From: Danxiaibacter flavus | GTDB taxonomy: Bacteria > Bacteroidota > Bacteroidia > Chitinophagales > Chitinophagaceae | Direction of reading: 5' to 3' | Assembly: GCF_041060425.1 (NCBI RefSeq) | Contig: NZ_JAULBC010000001.1 | Span: forward strand, 682,001-746,000 | Length of the DNA stretch: 64,000 nt | Shown: piece after piece, positions 61,435 through 64,000 of the stretch | How the letters are laid out: every line of letters starts with the position of its first letter | How positions within the stretch are numbered: the first letter of the stretch is position 1 | Program-made: the position numbers and the translations under genes | The notes under the pieces: model-generated | What the model was told of the DNA's origin: nothing | Seen by the model: the letters and a program-made list of their open reading frames with translations, nothing else | Database searches by the model: none

Positions 61435-62838
61435 ATGAATAAAGTACTATTTATTTTCTGCTTTCTTTTTTTGATTGCTTCATGCGGCTCAGATAATGGA
61501 CAAGGCAATAATGCTTCGTCTTCAAATGAAGTTGATACATCTGTTGTTCAAACTGCCAGGCAGGCATACATATTTTCTGTGCCACTTGCGTTAATGGATA
61601 TCACACGCAGAAAGATGACGGATGGAAAAAATAAAGACGCGGCAGCCATCAATACATTCGCACACAAATCAGCATTTCCTGATGCAGATTTCCGGGATGT
61701 TGTGAGGCCCAATGCTGACACATACTATTCTACTGCAACGCTGGACTTAAGTCAGGGAGCCCTTGTATTATCAGTTCCTGATACAAAGGGCCGCTATTAC
61801 ATGATGCCGATGCTGGATGCATACACCAATGTATTTGCCTCGCCGGGAAGCAGAACTACCGGAACAAAAGCCGGCAACTTTTTGATCACGGGACCAGGTT
61901 GGACAGGAACAGTTCCTGCTAACATGCCGCAACTGAAATCGCCAACAAGCCTGGTATGGATAATTGGCCGTACGCAGGTTAACAGTAAAGAAGATGGAAA
62001 TAAAATTGTTGTTCCCATTCAGCATCAATATAAACTTACGCCTTTGAATGAATGGGGTAAAGCGTATACTCCTCCCGGGCCCATGCCAGATAACAACCTT
62101 TCAAAATTAAACCCGAATGAGATTGTTAAAACTATGCCCATCGATGAATTCTTTAATTACACGAATAATTTAATGATAAAAAATCCGCCGGCAGAGGCAG
62201 ATAAACCTGTAATGGAAAAATTTGCATTATTAGGCATTAAACCTGGTGGAAAGTTTGCATTGGATAGTTTTAATGCGGCAACCCAGGAGGCCTTAAAGAA
62301 AATACCTGCTGAGTTCTTTGCATCTGCAAGTAGTTTTTTTGCTAAGCCCAAAGAGCTCGTAAACGGATGGGTGCCTATGCACAACACCGGTGCTTATGGC
62401 ACGGATTATCAATCCAGAGCGCTTGTTGCTTATGGTGGTTTGGGCGCCAACCTTCCTGAGGATGCAATTTATCCTTCTGCTGCGTTTGATGAAAGTGGAA
62501 ATGCTTTGAATGGAGCAAACAATTATGTTATTCATTTCGCTAAAGGTGAAACACCACCAGCCAATGCATTTTGGTCGCTCACTATGTACGATCCTGAAGG
62601 TTTTATGATAAAGAATCCCATTAATCGCAATGCAATAGGCGATAGAAGTAATCTAAAGACAAATGCAGACGGTTCTACAGATATATTCATTCAACACAAT
62701 TCGCCGGGTAAAGACAAAGAAAGTAACTGGCTGCCTGCGCCGGAAGGAGCATTCAATGTTTTGATGAGAGTTTACTGGCCAAAGCAAGAGATATTAAGCG
62801 GCGCTTGGAAAGCACCGGGAATAATGAAAGCAAAATAG
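61435..62838 (+). CDS. DUF1254/DUF1214 domain lipoprotein, second intact copy
   Basis: This 467-residue protein has a lipobox Cys17 (FLFLIASCGSD). It shows DUF1254 residues (AYIFSVPLALMDITRRKMTD, VVRPNADTYYSTATLDLSQG) and DUF1214 residues (NNYVIHFAKGETPPANAFWS, STDIFIQHNSPGKDKESNWL). It is only distantly similar to the 55894 protein, so the two are old paralogues rather than a recent duplication. An SDR gene follows 84 bp downstream on the same strand. Confidence 0.9.
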   Translation: MNKVLFIFCFLFLIASCGSDNGQGNNASSSNEVDTSVVQTARQAYIFSVPLALMDITRRKMTDGKNKDAAAINTFAHKSAFPDADFRDVVRPNADTYYSTATLDLSQGALVLSVPDTKGRYYMMPMLDAYTNVFASPGSRTTGTKAGNFLITGPGWTGTVPANMPQLKSPTSLVWIIGRTQVNSKEDGNKIVVPIQHQYKLTPLNEWGKAYTPPGPMPDNNLSKLNPNEIVKTMPIDEFFNYTNNLMIKNPPAEADKPVMEKFALLGIKPGGKFALDSFNAATQEALKKIPAEFFASASSFFAKPKELVNGWVPMHNTGAYGTDYQSRALVAYGGLGANLPEDAIYPSAAFDESGNALNGANNYVIHFAKGETPPANAFWSLTMYDPEGFMIKNPINRNAIGDRSNLKTNADGSTDIFIQHNSPGKDKESNWLPAPEGAFNVLMRVYWPKQEILSGAWKAPGIMKAK

Positions 62839-62922
62839 CAAAACTGACAGGTGTTTTTAATATACTGAAACACAGATTTTTTATTGTATTTAGCTCATTG
62901 ATTATCTAAAATAAAATCAGGA

Positions 62923-63675
62923 ATGATGAAAAGTTTAGACAAAAAAATTGCCATTGTTACCGGTGCAGGATCTGGTATTGGTCGTGCTATATCATTGCTC
63001 TATGCATCCGAAGGAGCCAAAATAGTGGTGTCTGATATTAGTGAAGCGGGAGGGAATGAAACTGTAAAGGAAATTGAATCAAAAGGGGGAAAAGCCCTTT
63101 TTGTAAAAGCAGATACATCAAAACCTGGCGACAGTGAGCAATTAGTGAATGAAGCTGTAAAACATTTCGGAGCGCTGCATATAGCTGTGAACAATGCGGG
63201 TATTGGCGGCCCAATAAGTTCAGTGGGCGAATATCCGGTCGACGGATGGGATAAGGTGATCTCAATTAATTTGTCCGGTGTTTTTTATGGTCTGCGTTAT
63301 CAAATACCTGCGATCATTGCGGCAGGCGGAGGAAGCATCGTAAACATGGCATCTATTTTAGGTAAAGTAGGAACAAAGGGTTCAGCCGCCTATGTTGCAG
63401 CGAAGCACGGTGTTATCGGACTTACCGAGACTGCTGCACTGGAATATGGGGATAAAAACATTAGAATAAACGCTATTGGACCAGGGTATATTGTAACACC
63501 ATTGCTAAGTGGAATGGATGAGGCAGCAAGAAAAGCATTGATCAGCCTTCACCCGATGGGTAGACTTGGAACAGCCGAAGAAGTTGCTGAACTGGCATTG
63601 TGGCTCAATTCTGATAAAGCATCTTTTGTTACCGGTGCATATTATAATGTTGATGGCGGCTATCTCGCGCAATAA
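62923..63675 (+). CDS. Classical SDR oxidoreductase (FabG-like)
   Basis: This 250-residue protein has cofactor motif VTGAGSGIGR, an Asp after strand 2 (IVVSDISEAG) that favours NAD(H), NNAGIGGP, catalytic Ser in IVNMASILG, Tyr-x3-Lys in AAYVAAKHGVIGLTE, and the C-terminal SFVTGAYYNVDGGYLAQ typical of FabG-like SDRs. The substrate is unknown. It may be co-transcribed with the DUF1254 gene upstream. Confidence 0.93.
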   Translation: MMKSLDKKIAIVTGAGSGIGRAISLLYASEGAKIVVSDISEAGGNETVKEIESKGGKALFVKADTSKPGDSEQLVNEAVKHFGALHIAVNNAGIGGPISSVGEYPVDGWDKVISINLSGVFYGLRYQIPAIIAAGGGSIVNMASILGKVGTKGSAAYVAAKHGVIGLTETAALEYGDKNIRINAIGPGYIVTPLLSGMDEAARKALISLHPMGRLGTAEEVAELALWLNSDKASFVTGAYYNVDGGYLAQ

Positions 63676-63787
63676 TGTTTTATCATGTTGCTGTGGCCTG
63701 CATCTGTCTGAAACAGGATACTGCAAATAAATAAAGAATCAACAGCGGGCATCGAACTATAAAATCAGATATCAGTGCAGGATTCAG

Positions 63788-63830
63788 CTCTCTGTGCTCC
63801 TCGGTGTCTTCTCGGTATTTTTCTCTGTGA
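63788..63830. repeat. Half copy of the CTCTGTG element
   Basis: CTCTCTGTGCTCCTCGGTGT followed by CTCGGTATTTTTCTCTGTGA matches the left half of the element at 58526. The complementary right half was not seen. It lies between the SDR and the partial membrane protein. Confidence 0.65.
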
Positions 63831-63846
63831 AAGAATTTCCTGTCTT

Positions 63847-64000
63847 CTAAACTTTCAAAATCGCATTCAGTATAAAAAATAAACAAATCAGCCCTGCAAT
63901 ATATTGAAGAAGAAAGTATGCAACTGTTTGCAGGTTTCCGAACCTGATCTTCGTAAAATCTATTTTGAATGAAAAAAAGATGAAGGATGTGTAAAGGAAA
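63847..64000 (-). CDS. C-terminal end of a probable membrane protein (runs off right end)
   Basis: The minus strand is open from the window end to TAG at 63847-63849 and reads FLYTSFIFFSFKIDF, GNLQTVAYFLLQYIAGLI and CLFFILNAILKV, two hydrophobic helices split by a short basic loop. The pattern looks like the last two helices of a small integral membrane protein. Only about 50 residues are visible and the family cannot be named. Confidence 0.45.
   Translation of the reverse strand, partial: FLYTSFIFFSFKIDFTKIRFGNLQTVAYFLLQYIAGLICLFFILNAILKV

Overview
The window looks like a chromosome segment from a Bacteroidota bacterium, probably Chitinophagaceae or a close relative. The reasons are a SusC/SusD pair, many lipoproteins with the SSCKKD-type lipobox, a PorT-like barrel, a protein ending in a type IX secretion sorting domain, and -7 boxes of the TAnnTTTG type. 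No phage block, conjugative element, CRISPR array, rRNA or tRNA was found.

Layout. 0-5.5 kb (minus strand): susC, susD and the first 69 codons of a calcineurin-like phosphoesterase, a nutrient-uptake operon. 5.5-8.1 kb: a TetR regulator with two palindromes upstream, a small membrane protein, a glyoxalase fragment and a LEA-like protein. 8.2-15.9 kb: an NtrC-type regulator followed by a short-unit repeat tract, a cellobiose 2-epimerase-like enzyme, a subtilisin-like lipoprotein, a PorT-like protein, a GH1 beta-glucosidase and a small secreted protein. 15.9-16.3 kb: a decayed IS110-type transposase remnant.

16.4-38.3 kb is one large extracellular glycan cluster in four strand blocks: flippase, polymerase-like protein, four glycosyltransferases, O-antigen ligase and nucleotidyltransferase-fold protein (plus); methyltransferase and three radical SAM proteins, two of them with N-terminal B12-binding-like domains (minus); methyltransferase, amidohydrolase and glycosyltransferase (plus); glycosyltransferase, ABC exporter, initiating sugar-phosphate transferase and ECF sigma factor (minus). 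Genes overlap or nearly touch within blocks.

38.4-40.9 kb holds a compact exported sulfur module: a TsdA-like dihaem cytochrome c and two exported DsrE/DsrF-like proteins. 41-46.5 kb has small-molecule and stress genes (SnoaL-like protein, two SRPBCC paralogues, a GlxA-type regulator, an SDR, a Tet-type efflux pump) and an SDR remnant. 46.6-51.6 kb holds a frameshifted ORF6N gene and a 1007-residue NHL-repeat secreted protein between clusters of palindromic repeats. 51.8-63.7 kb has tandem sulfatases, three DUF1254/DUF1214 copies (one a deletion remnant), a lipoprotein carbonic anhydrase, a MacB-like permease and an SDR. A partial membrane protein runs off the right end.

Where an upstream in-frame extension was available, starts were chosen so that signal peptides or family N-termini begin the protein. 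The two parts that deserve most attention are the TsdA/DsrE module and the radical SAM/B12 block inside the glycan cluster.
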